NCBI GenBank assembly: GCA_002422955.1
Contig: DITY01000235.1
Span: forward strand, 1-16,767
DNA: 16,767 nt
Reading direction: 5' to 3'
Origin: Planctomycetaceae bacterium UBA6172
Lineage (GTDB): Bacteria; Planctomycetota; Planctomycetia; Pirellulales; Pirellulaceae
This document shows positions 1 to 6,346 of this stretch, piece after piece. Within the stretch, counting starts at the first letter, position 1. Each line of letters opens with the position of its first letter. The notes below the pieces were generated by a model. The model was not told the DNA's origin, made no database searches, and saw only the letters and a program-made list of their open reading frames with translations. The position numbers and the translations under genes are program-made.

Positions 1-534
1 GAGGTGATCAAGTACGGCTTGATCGAAGACGCGGACTTCTTCGCCTGGCTCGAGAAACATGCCGAAGCGCTCGTCCAGCGTCGACCCGATGTGGTCGCCG
101 AGGCGATTTCGTTTTGCTGTCGCATCAAGGCGGCGGTGGTGGCGGACGATGAGCGGGAGACCTCGGGGCGGCGGGCGATTCTGAATTATGGCCACACGTT
201 CGGGCACGCGATCGAAGCGACGGCCGGGTATGGCCTCTTCACGCACGGCGAGGCGGTCTCGATCGGGATGTCGATGGCCGCGCGACTGGCACGCTCGCTG
301 GGCCGAGTCGATGACGACTTCGTACGACGCCAGGACGCACTACTCGAGGCCTGTGAGTTGCCGATCCGTTGGGCGGACGCGGATCCGGATCAGATGATCG
401 AGGTGATGCGGAAGGATAAGAAGGTCGCTCACGCGAAGCTACGGTTCATCTTGCCGACGCGGATCGGGCATGTCGAGCTGCTCCCCATCGATACGCTGGC
501 GGAGATCGAGGCGGCAGTCCTGGCCTGTCGCTGA
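1..534 (+). CDS. aroB: 3-dehydroquinate synthase, C-terminal part (5' end outside window)
   Basis: AroB converts DAHP to 3-dehydroquinate, the second step of the shikimate pathway, in the cytoplasm, using NAD and a divalent metal (usually zinc). The window opens inside the gene: codon 1 is the Glu of the conserved EVIKYGLI segment, a family metal ligand. The other two ligands are visible as the first His of GHTFGHA (about codon 65) and the His of HGEAVSIGM (about codon 82). About 177 codons of a usual 360-370 are present, so roughly the N-terminal half, including the NAD-binding domain, lies to the left. The gene ends at TGA only 4 bases before the end of the convergent glycosyltransferase gene. 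The reading frame is intact. The family assignment is firm, because the motif order and spacing match AroB rather than other sugar-phosphate cyclases, though a 2-deoxy-scyllo-inosose-type relative cannot be excluded from half a protein. Confidence 0.93.
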   Translation, partial: EVIKYGLIEDADFFAWLEKHAEALVQRRPDVVAEAISFCCRIKAAVVADDERETSGRRAILNYGHTFGHAIEATAGYGLFTHGEAVSIGMSMAARLARSLGRVDDDFVRRQDALLEACELPIRWADADPDQMIEVMRKDKKVAHAKLRFILPTRIGHVELLPIDTLAEIEAAVLACR

Positions 535-538
535 GCGG

Positions 539-1123
539 TCAGTGGACGACCGAAGTCAGATCGAACCATTCGCTTTCCAGCGCCAGCGGGCGTTGAGTTT
601 GGGCGTTCAACTCGTTCCACTTCGCGCGGCGGATCATCTGCAGCGTCGATGGGGGCAGGTCGGCGGGAAGCTTGTCGAGAGGAGTGATCGCTTTGGCCCC
701 GGCGGCGTGCAAGCGACTCAGCAGCGGACCGCTGGGCGGTCGGGGGGTGGAATGGGCGCGCGCGGCGAGAATCGAATCGTCGTTCGCCAATTGATAGAGT
801 CGCCGTAGGTCTTCCACCCGCAGCGGCCCGCTGTCTTCCTGGATGAAGACGATTTCGCCGCGAGCGGATTGCAGCCCCGCCTGGCCGGCCATTTCCAGGC
901 CCCGGGGTTGGTCGAGACGCTGGGAGCGGACCTGCGGGAGGCGGGCCTTGATTTCGCTCAGCAATTCTGGGGTGGAGTCGTTGCTCGCGTCATCCACGAC
1001 GATAATCTCCACCGCCTTGCGAGACAGATCGCTGACCGCTTCCAGGATGCGTTCGATCTCGGCGACGATCCGATGTTCCGCGTTGCGAATCGGCAACACG
1101 ACCGAAACTTGGGGATTGGGCAT
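539..1123 (-). CDS. Short family 2 (GT2-like) glycosyltransferase
   Basis: The protein (about 194 aa) opens with VSVVLPIRNAE and has EIIVVDDASNDST at residues 39-51. This is the typical nucleotide-sugar-binding start of GT-A fold family 2 glycosyltransferases, which add sugars to polysaccharide or lipid acceptors at the inner membrane face. At the place of the DXD metal motif it reads IQEDSGPL (95-101), so the first Asp of the usual DAD/DDD is replaced. The C-terminal acceptor half found in typical GT2 proteins (250-350 aa) is missing, and no membrane segment is seen. I start at ATG 1121-1123 because the homology begins right after it. The frame stays open upstream to 1291, but those residues (Pro/Ser-rich) do not look like the family. 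No clear ribosome binding site precedes the start. It could be a single-domain transferase of reduced length or one with altered metal binding. The acceptor is unknown. Confidence 0.75.
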   Translation of the reverse strand: MPNPQVSVVLPIRNAEHRIVAEIERILEAVSDLSRKAVEIIVVDDASNDSTPELLSEIKARLPQVRSQRLDQPRGLEMAGQAGLQSARGEIVFIQEDSGPLRVEDLRRLYQLANDDSILAARAHSTPRPPSGPLLSRLHAAGAKAITPLDKLPADLPPSTLQMIRRAKWNELNAQTQRPLALESEWFDLTSVVH

Positions 1124-1467
1124 CGGGATGGGGCCGTTCGGAGTGAGGTGTCGCGCGATGGGGGAAGGGGCCCAAGGCGACGGATCGGGGACCGCGCTAG
1201 CCAAAGTTCGCAGTTGGGAACCCGACAGCCCGTTCGGAGGTGTGGAGGTTAAATCGACGGCGGCTATGGACCGCCTGCAGGGCAACGCCAAAAACTCGCT
1301 TTGTCCCGATCGTGGCGCGAATAGCGAATCGGCTTATAGTGGGGGCTGGGCCGTGGGAAGCTGGCAGGCGGGCCACCGCGGAACCTGGCGGCCGGGTAAC
1401 CGCTGCAGGAAGTGATTTGTTCCGCACGCGGGGGTGGGACCGGTGGGAAGTTGGCTTGGTTGGTGGG
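1124..1467. other. Divergent intergenic region, 344 bases, no gene recognised
   Basis: This spacer separates the minus-strand GT2-like gene from hisI and should carry the promoters for both. The frame upstream of hisI is open back to 1240, and the minus frame of the GT2 gene is open to 1291. Neither extension has family-like sequence, so I treat both as untranslated. A TATAGT hexamer at 1335-1340 resembles a -10 box, but no matching -35 box sits 16-18 bases upstream. I see no other supported element. Confidence 0.5.
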
Positions 1468-1878
1468 ATGGTGATGATGAGTGAACGAGCGACGGACGAG
1501 CTTCCGAACTTTGCCGCCGGGTCCAGTGGCCTGTTGCCCGCGATCGCCCAGGACCATGCCTCGGGGCGGGTGCTGATGATGGCCTGGATGAATCGGGAAT
1601 CGTGGGCCGAAACGCTGGCGACGGGTCAGGCCTGCTACTACAGTCGAAGCCGCAAGGCGCTGTGGCGGAAGGGTGAAACCAGCGGCCACCGCCAACGGGT
1701 GGTCAAGGTGCAGCTCGATTGCGACGCCGATTGCATCCTGCTGCAGGTCGAGCAACTCGGGGCGGCTTGCCACGAAGGCTATGCCAGCTGTTTCTTTCGC
1801 ACGGTCCACCCCGACTTGTCGATCACGATCGAAGAGGCCAGACTCGTCGACCCCGGCGAGGTTTATGGCCGGGGCTGA
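1468..1878 (+). CDS. hisI: Phosphoribosyl-AMP cyclohydrolase
   Basis: HisI opens the purine ring of phosphoribosyl-AMP, the third step of histidine synthesis, in the cytoplasm. The 136-residue protein carries all family marks: CYYSRSRKALWRKGETSGH (56-74), the metal-binding DCDAD (84-88) and VEQLGAACHEGYASCFFR (94-111). The Mg-type ligands are Asp84, 86 and 88; the zinc-type cysteines are Cys85, 101 and 108, with the 16- and 7-residue spacing known for the family. The length fits a monofunctional HisI; there is no HisE (pyrophosphohydrolase) domain behind it. The start is one of three in-frame codons (ATG 1468, 1474, 1477). A GGTGGG run at 1462-1467 favours one of the last two, but the difference is only 2-3 residues. 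No other his gene is nearby, in line with dispersed histidine genes. The RidA-like gene follows 63 bases later. Confidence 0.95.
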   Translation: MVMMSERATDELPNFAAGSSGLLPAIAQDHASGRVLMMAWMNRESWAETLATGQACYYSRSRKALWRKGETSGHRQRVVKVQLDCDADCILLQVEQLGAACHEGYASCFFRTVHPDLSITIEEARLVDPGEVYGRG

Positions 1879-1941
1879 ATTTTTGTCGGGGCGTCCTGAC
1901 CACCACCCTTCCCTGTCGTCTCCCAGCGAGGTTGAAACGCG

Positions 1942-2406
1942 ATGTCTGCCACCGCACGCATGAAAGAACTTGGCCTCCTGTTGCCTCCCGCCCCCAAGGC
2001 CGGCGGGGTTTATCAGCCGTGTGTGATCGTCGGCAATCTGGCCTACGTTTCTGGCCACGGTCCGCTACGGGCTGACAAGACGCTCGTCACGGGACGCGTC
2101 GGCGACGACCTTGACGTGCAAGCCGGATACGAAGCGGCGCGGTTGACCGGGCTGGCGATTCTGGCGACGCTGCAACAGAAGCTGGGAACGTTGGACCGCG
2201 TCGTCCGCGTGGTGAAGTTGCTCGGGCTGGTCCGCTGCACGGAGGATTTTGGTCACCAGCCAGCCGTCATCAACGGTTGCAGCGAATTATTCCGCGATCT
2301 GTTCGGCGACGACCATGGGGTTTCGGCCCGCAGCGCTTTAGGAACCAGTGCCCTGCCCGGCCAGATCGCGGTCGAGATCGAAGGCATTTTCGAGATTCAG
2401 CCTTAG
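1942..2406 (+). CDS. RidA/YjgF/UK114 superfamily protein
   Basis: The 154-residue protein matches the RidA superfamily, small trimeric cytoplasmic proteins. Archetypal members hydrolyse reactive enamine/imine intermediates such as 2-aminoacrylate released by PLP enzymes. Visible marks are VGNLAYVSGHGPL (30-42), a long central helix region (60-82), VVRVVKLLGLV (87-97), and SARSALGTSALPG followed by VEIEGIFEI (128-152). Arg130 sits where the catalytic Arg of RidA lies and Glu145/147 follow at the usual distance. The protein is longer than archetypal RidA (about 128 aa) and has the KVG-like segment VTGRVGDDL (49-57), so it belongs to a side branch whose reaction is not established. GAGG at 1928-1931 lies 10 bases upstream of the ATG. 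It sits between hisI and yggS on the same strand, 45 bases before yggS. Substrate assignment would be a guess. Confidence 0.88.
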   Translation: MSATARMKELGLLLPPAPKAGGVYQPCVIVGNLAYVSGHGPLRADKTLVTGRVGDDLDVQAGYEAARLTGLAILATLQQKLGTLDRVVRVVKLLGLVRCTEDFGHQPAVINGCSELFRDLFGDDHGVSARSALGTSALPGQIAVEIEGIFEIQP

Positions 2407-2438
2407 GGCCCCGTCAAGGCTCGCCGCGGTGGCGGGTG

Positions 2439-2444
2439 AAGGAA
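2439..2444 (+). promoter_or_regulatory. Ribosome binding site of yggS
   Basis: AAGGAA lies 7 bases before the ATG at 2452. This supports that start and gives a protein beginning MAAEEWQIRL. Confidence 0.6.
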
Positions 2445-2451
2445 GCGTCCG

Positions 2452-3171
2452 ATGGCAGCGGAAGAGTGGCAGATTCGCCTGGCCGAGCGCTGGCGTCGGA
2501 TCGTGGAAGAGGTTGCCGAGGCGGCAGTTTCGGCAGGTCGCTCACCCGCTGCGGTACGGATTGTCGGGGTGACGAAGTATGTCGATGCGACAGTCACCCG
2601 CGAATTGGCCAATTGCGGGTGCTTGGACTTGGGCGAGGCGCGACCGCAGCAGTTGGTCGACAAGGCCGAGGCGTTGTCCGATTTGGTTCCGGTCCGCTGG
2701 CATCTGATCGGCAGTTTGCAACGCAACAAGGCCCGCCGTGTCGTCCGCGTGGCGCACACAATCCATTCGATCGATAGCGAGGAGCTGCTGGGATATCTGG
2801 ACCGTGTCGCCGGCGAGGAGCAGCGGCCGATCGATGGGCTGTTGGAGGTTAACATCAGCGGCGACGTTTCCAAGCACGGATTCACGCCGGAGTCGCTGTT
2901 GGCGGCCGCCGCCGCTTGTCGCGAGTTGGCAAACGTTCGCGTCGTCGGCTTGATGGGCATGTCCGGCTTGGGCGTCGATGCCACCGAAGCGAGGCGGCAA
3001 TTCGCGCTGCTGAGAAATTTGGGCCAGCGGCTGGAGCAGGCCACGGGCAGGTCGCTGCCGGAACTGTCAATGGGGATGAGCGGCGATTATCGCGAGGCGA
3101 TTGCCGAGGGAGCGACCCTGGTGCGGATCGGGTCGAGTTTGTTTGAGGGTCTGGGGTTGCCGGGGGCCTAA
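2452..3171 (+). CDS. yggS: YggS/PROSC-family pyridoxal phosphate homeostasis protein
   Basis: This family binds PLP in a TIM barrel without known catalytic turnover and keeps PLP and amino/keto acid pools in balance in the cytoplasm. The 239-residue product has the normal length. The PLP lysine is Lys42 in VGVTKYVD. Further family blocks are LGEARPQQL (about 61-69), WHLIGSLQRNK (the family reads WHFIGxLQxNK), VNISGDVSKHGF, and near the end LSMGMSGDYREAI followed by GATLVRIGSSLF, the phosphate-binding region. The start is set by AAGGAA 7 bases upstream. It follows the RidA-like gene by 45 bases, a pairing that makes sense because both families protect against side effects of PLP enzymes. Nothing is truncated or frameshifted. 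It is unlikely to be alanine racemase, because the second catalytic domain is missing. Confidence 0.95.
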   Translation: MAAEEWQIRLAERWRRIVEEVAEAAVSAGRSPAAVRIVGVTKYVDATVTRELANCGCLDLGEARPQQLVDKAEALSDLVPVRWHLIGSLQRNKARRVVRVAHTIHSIDSEELLGYLDRVAGEEQRPIDGLLEVNISGDVSKHGFTPESLLAAAAACRELANVRVVGLMGMSGLGVDATEARRQFALLRNLGQRLEQATGRSLPELSMGMSGDYREAIAEGATLVRIGSSLFEGLGLPGA

Positions 3172-3298
3172 TCCGGGCGTTCGGTGCGGCCATTTTTGAA
3201 TGCCGGTGTGCCGTGCCGCAGGCTTGGAACATCGCATTTTGCGGGAGCGTGGAAGATGGGGCGAATTGACAACGAATCCGGCGTTCAGCACTCGCCCG

Positions 3299-3305
3299 AA
3301 GGAAG
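3299..3305 (+). promoter_or_regulatory. Ribosome binding site that decides the sixA start
   Basis: AAGGAAG precedes ATG 3310 with about 6 bases between AAGGA and the start. The reading frame is open back to 3184, and an alternative ATG at 3256 has GGGAG 8 bases upstream, so the longer form cannot be fully excluded. Confidence 0.5.
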
Positions 3306-3309
3306 TGGG

Positions 3310-3930
3310 ATGGCGAGCCGACCGAGAGAATCGGTCACGGTTTGCCTGATGCGGCATGCCAAGAGCGATTGGGGTCATGCGATGTTGAGCGATCATGACC
3401 GACCGCTGAACGAGCGGGGGCGGCGTGACGCGCCCCGGATGGCTCGTTGGCTGGCCCAGCGCGGTTACCTGCCGGACTTGATTTTGGGGTCGACCGCGAA
3501 CCGTGTGCGTCAAACGATCGAAGGGTTGCTCAGCGTGTGGACGCATCAGCCGCTGGTACTGACCAGTTCCTCGCTCTATTTGGCATCGCCGACCACGATC
3601 CGCGAGCATCTGCTGTGCGACGCGATCCTGCCGGACGGTCATCGGCCCCGGGTAGCGATGCTGGTAGCGCACAACCCGGGTATCGAAGAACTGACCAGTC
3701 AGTGGTTGGATACGCCGACGAGGATGCCGACGGCGGCCGTAGCAATTTTCCAGTGCGAGCCATTCCAGCCAGAGGATTTGGCGGGGCCGCGGCCGCGGCG
3801 GTTTCTGGCGTTGGGGTTGCCCAAGGAAATCTCGCTGGACGAGGAGTCGACCGGTTCGGGGTCGGATCGAAATCGACCTCTGGATTCCCGAGGTGAACGA
3901 CCCGGATCGCGGGGTGGACGCTCGTCATGA
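3310..3930 (+). CDS. sixA: SixA-type phosphohistidine phosphatase (histidine phosphatase superfamily)
   Basis: The N-terminal block CLMRHAKSDW holds the catalytic RH(A/G) motif: Arg15 and nucleophile His16. RPLNERGRRDAPRMA (31-45) and the second-Arg region STANRVRQT (61-69) follow. The second catalytic histidine is His121 in VAHNPGIEEL. This order and the RHAKSDW signature are those of SixA, which removes phosphate from phosphohistidine, for example on HPt domains or PTS proteins, in the cytoplasm. The protein (206 aa) is longer than E. coli SixA (about 160 aa). The extra part is a Ser/Gly/Arg-rich tail from about residue 176 with no recognisable domain. No histidine kinase or HPt gene lies nearby, so the substrate is unknown. 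The stop overlaps the start of the metallophosphoesterase (ATGA, 3927-3930), which implies translational coupling. Confidence 0.88.
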   Translation: MASRPRESVTVCLMRHAKSDWGHAMLSDHDRPLNERGRRDAPRMARWLAQRGYLPDLILGSTANRVRQTIEGLLSVWTHQPLVLTSSSLYLASPTTIREHLLCDAILPDGHRPRVAMLVAHNPGIEELTSQWLDTPTRMPTAAVAIFQCEPFQPEDLAGPRPRRFLALGLPKEISLDEESTGSGSDRNRPLDSRGERPGSRGGRSS

Positions 3931-5147
3931 GCCAGGCATGGATCGCGATCCTGGTGGTGGCGGTGGCGATCGGACATGGTGGCCTGGTCGTCGCGATCTA
4001 CAATCGGCTCGGCGCCACCGGATGGCCGCACCGGATCGAAAAGCGAATCACGACCGCGCTGTTGGTGTTGGCGATCGCCATACCGGTGCTGGCCTTCATT
4101 CAACTTGGACGGTCGGACCTCTTCCGTGGCGGCGTGACCACGGATGATCTCTGGCGAATGCCGATTGGCTGGATCGGCTATGGGATGGTTTGTCTGGCGG
4201 CATGGCCGCTGCTCGGTATCCCGTGGTTGCTCGCTCGACCCATTCTCGGGATCGGGCATCTCAAGGCAGACCGGCAGATCGAAGTCCAGCGGCCGCACCG
4301 GAGCGACCCGGGGGCGATCGCCCTGACCCGCAAGTCCGCTTGGCTGGCTCGACTTCCTGGCAATCAGATCCTGGAGTTGGCCGTCGAGCGGATCGAATTG
4401 CCGGTGGTGGGACTGCCACCACGCTTGGACGGGTATCGGATCGCGCATCTGAGCGATCTGCATTTCACCGGCCATGTGGCACCGGCTTGGACGGCGGCAG
4501 TGGTCCATCAGCTGAATGATTGGGGGCCGGATTTGGTGGCCCTGACCGGAGACATCATCGATTCCCCCGAGTGTGTGGATTGGCTTGCCGATGCGCTCGG
4601 TCATGCCCAGGCCCCGGATGGGTGTTACTTCATCCTCGGCAACCACGATCTCCGCGACGTCTGCCCGCGGCGGGTGGATACGACGATCCGTGAGCTGGGG
4701 TGGACGAGCGTGGGTGGCAAGGTGTTGGCCAGGCGTTTGCGCGGCGGGGGTGAGACCGGCGGCGCGATGGGCGTGGACGCCTTGATCATTGGTAACGAGG
4801 CACCCTGGTTCCCGGCCCCCGACCTAGCACCGCTGGCTGCCGGGAACGAAGCGTGCGAGGCCGCCCCATTTCGGCTGTTGTTATCGCACGGACCGGATCA
4901 ATTCGGCTGGGCGCGACGTCGCGGGGTGCGGCTGATGTTGGCCGGCCACACCCATGGCGGTCAGGGCAGGCTGCCGCTGCTGGGACCCATCCTCAGCCCG
5001 AGCTGGCATGGCAGCCGCTATGCCGCGGGCGATTTTTATTCCGACCCGACCACGATGCACGTATCGCGAGGACTCAGCGGAACGCGGTTACTGCGGATCA
5101 ACTGCCGGCCGGAGTTGTCCCTGTTGACCCTCCGCGTCGGTGACTGA
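3927..5147 (+). CDS. Membrane-anchored metallophosphoesterase (YaeI/YkuE-like)
   Basis: The 406-residue protein starts with hydrophobic segments at about 4-24, 42-60 and 80-104, followed by a calcineurin-like phosphoesterase domain. The metal-binding motifs appear in order: SDLHF (176-180), TGDIID (207-212), GNHD (238-241), SHGPD (320-324) and GHTHGGQ (340-346). These are the five blocks of a dinuclear metallophosphoesterase with all ligands present. Similarly built proteins (YkuE, YaeI, and LpxG-type in some bacteria) act on phospholipid or lipid A precursor phosphoesters at the inner membrane. That substrate class is an inference only. Three N-terminal helices rather than one place the domain by the membrane; which side it faces is not settled by the sequence. 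Its ATG overlaps the sixA stop, so the two are probably made together. It ends 11 bases before the convergent minus-strand gene. Confidence 0.9.
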   Translation: MSQAWIAILVVAVAIGHGGLVVAIYNRLGATGWPHRIEKRITTALLVLAIAIPVLAFIQLGRSDLFRGGVTTDDLWRMPIGWIGYGMVCLAAWPLLGIPWLLARPILGIGHLKADRQIEVQRPHRSDPGAIALTRKSAWLARLPGNQILELAVERIELPVVGLPPRLDGYRIAHLSDLHFTGHVAPAWTAAVVHQLNDWGPDLVALTGDIIDSPECVDWLADALGHAQAPDGCYFILGNHDLRDVCPRRVDTTIRELGWTSVGGKVLARRLRGGGETGGAMGVDALIIGNEAPWFPAPDLAPLAAGNEACEAAPFRLLLSHGPDQFGWARRRGVRLMLAGHTHGGQGRLPLLGPILSPSWHGSRYAAGDFYSDPTTMHVSRGLSGTRLLRINCRPELSLLTLRVGD

Positions 5148-5158
5148 TCCCCGCGGGC

Positions 5159-5572
5159 TCAGGCGGCTCGTCGCTGGGGCATCGGCAGCGTTTCGGAATC
5201 GCGACGATCCGTGGCCGCGGACTGGCCAGCTTCGTGGGACTGTGAATCCTCGTTGCTGACGCCGACGATCGACAACGTCGGGCGTGGATGAGCGCATTCC
5301 GCCCGCCAGCTCTCGGCCGCCTGGTCGATTTCCTCGCCGCGCAGCGTGGCGAGCACGTTCCCCTGTAAATCCCGGATCTTGACCTCGTCTTCCTCCACGA
5401 ACCAGACCGCCTGATGGAGCGGGAAGCGGAATCGCCGTCCGCAAAAGAAACCATCCCGGATCAGTGTCGCTTCGCCCCGTGGATCGGCCGCATCGACCTC
5501 ATCGGGATAGCTTTTGTTCAGCCATTCCCGGAGGCAATCTCGAACGACACAGAGGCGTTGGGAGTTCATCAT
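5159..5572 (-). CDS. Small hypothetical protein, unrecognised
   Basis: I do not recognise a named family. The 137-residue product has an ordered first part (about 1-85): a helix with RDCLREWLNKSYPDE, then alternating short strands (ATLIRDGFFCGRRFRF, AVWFVEEDEVKIRD, GNVLATLRG). A polar, low-complexity tail follows from about 105. No signal peptide or membrane segment is seen. Composition is acidic at the start and mixed later. The start is ATG 5570-5572 or 5567-5569, with no ribosome binding site visible. It is accepted as a gene because the ordered part has protein-like sequence with few rare residues, it fills an otherwise empty stretch, and it fits tightly between the convergent phosphoesterase (11 bases away) and the divergent spacer before hpt. 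It resembles a small conserved planctomycete protein in style, but that is an impression. Confidence 0.65.
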   Translation of the reverse strand: MMNSQRLCVVRDCLREWLNKSYPDEVDAADPRGEATLIRDGFFCGRRFRFPLHQAVWFVEEDEVKIRDLQGNVLATLRGEEIDQAAESWRAECAHPRPTLSIVGVSNEDSQSHEAGQSAATDRRDSETLPMPQRRAA

Positions 5573-5777
5573 CAACGGTACGCGGTCGCGTCAGATAGAA
5601 TGACTGGGTCGTCGCGGGGGTTGCGTCCCCGAAGCGAGCGGATAGAGCTATGCTGATTATCGGCGTTGGGACCGGTTAATCTGTTAGGAAAACGTCGCCG
5701 ATATCAGACTGGTCCTGGTCTGCCCGATTCGCCTGCCGCGCTGGCCAGATTTACCCCCCCGGAACGCCTGACCCCCC
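5573..5777. promoter_or_regulatory. Divergent spacer upstream of hpt
   Basis: This 205-base stretch must hold the promoters for hpt (plus) and the small minus-strand gene. It contains the inverted repeat at 5653-5707 listed separately. A TAGAAT hexamer around 5597-5602 resembles a -10 box but lacks a convincing -35 partner. The last 30 bases before the hpt ATG are C-rich and have no Shine-Dalgarno sequence. Confidence 0.4.
5653..5707. repeat. Imperfect inverted repeat, 12 paired bases, upstream of hpt
   Basis: CTGAT at 5653-5657 pairs with ATCAG at 5703-5707, and ATCGGCG at 5659-5665 pairs with CGCCGAT at 5696-5702. Together they form a 12-pair stem with a single bulged T (5658) and a 30-base loop. 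The loop contains the palindrome ACCGGT. No T-run follows, so it is not a standard terminator. It lies 70 bases before the hpt start. It could be a 5' leader hairpin or a protein-binding operator. I do not recognise it as a known riboswitch. Confidence 0.6.
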
Positions 5778-6305
5778 ATGAGAACCTTGCTCAGTGAACA
5801 CGAGTTGCGAGTTGGGGTAGAGCGTTTGGCCCGGTTGATCGACGCTCATTACGCCGGTTCGCCAGTGACGGTAATCGCCGTGATGACCGGTTCGGTGGTG
5901 TTGTTCGCCGACCTGATTCGGATGCTGGCGATGCCCTTGCGAGTGGGGGTGATTCAGGCGAGCAGTTACCGGGATGGGACGGAGTCGGGCGAATTGCATG
6001 TCGACCGGCGGATGCTGATCGACGTCACGGGGCGGGACGTGTTGTTGGTCGACGACATCTTTGACACCGGCAAGACGCTCGACCGGCTGGCCGGCGAGAT
6101 CGCCGCGCTGGGCGCCAAGTCGATCCGCTCGGCGGTGCTGCTGCGGAAGTTGCGGCCGGTCGAGGTCGAGGTTCGCCCCGATTTCGTCGCGTTCGAAATT
6201 CCGGATGAGTTTGTCGTCGGCTACGGGCTCGATTACCGAGACCATTACCGCAATTTGCCGTTTTTGGGCGTGTTGGAACCGAGTGACCTGGAGTCCTTGG
6301 GGTGA
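5778..6305 (+). CDS. hpt: Hypoxanthine(-guanine) phosphoribosyltransferase
   Basis: Hpt joins hypoxanthine or guanine to PRPP to give IMP or GMP (purine salvage, cytoplasm). The 175-residue product has the standard length. Marks are VIAVMTGSVVLFADL (32-46), the flexible-loop ASSYRDGT (61-68), the PRPP-binding motif DVLLVDDIFDTGKTL (87-101) with the acidic pair Asp92/Asp93, LLRK with Lys124 that contacts the purine, and FVVGYGLDYRDHYRNLP (145-161). The last block is specific for the hypoxanthine/guanine type rather than adenine or xanthine enzymes. The start ATG at 5778 comes just before the conserved region; no ribosome binding site precedes it. The first GT4 gene begins 41 bases downstream on the same strand, so co-transcription is possible, although the pathways are unrelated. 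Confidence 0.95.
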   Translation: MRTLLSEHELRVGVERLARLIDAHYAGSPVTVIAVMTGSVVLFADLIRMLAMPLRVGVIQASSYRDGTESGELHVDRRMLIDVTGRDVLLVDDIFDTGKTLDRLAGEIAALGAKSIRSAVLLRKLRPVEVEVRPDFVAFEIPDEFVVGYGLDYRDHYRNLPFLGVLEPSDLESLG

Positions 6306-6346
6306 GCATCCTGTTGGACGGTCGGCTCGTGTTGACCGAATGAATC

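Noticed and set aside
536..552. CGGTC/GACCG hairpin between aroB and the GT2-like gene as bidirectional terminator
   Set aside because: Only 5 pairs and no T-run on either side; likely chance in GC-rich sequence.
1335..1340. TATAGT as -10 box for hisI
   Set aside because: No -35-like hexamer at 16-18 bases upstream; could be real with an atypical sigma factor, but not supportable.
1264..2058. 264-codon minus-strand open frame across hisI
   Set aside because: Opposite to hisI with all metal ligands present; no family-like sequence on the minus strand.
3699..4646. 315-codon minus-strand open frame opposite sixA and the phosphoesterase
   Set aside because: Arg/Pro/His-rich shadow; the plus strand carries two complete sets of catalytic motifs here.
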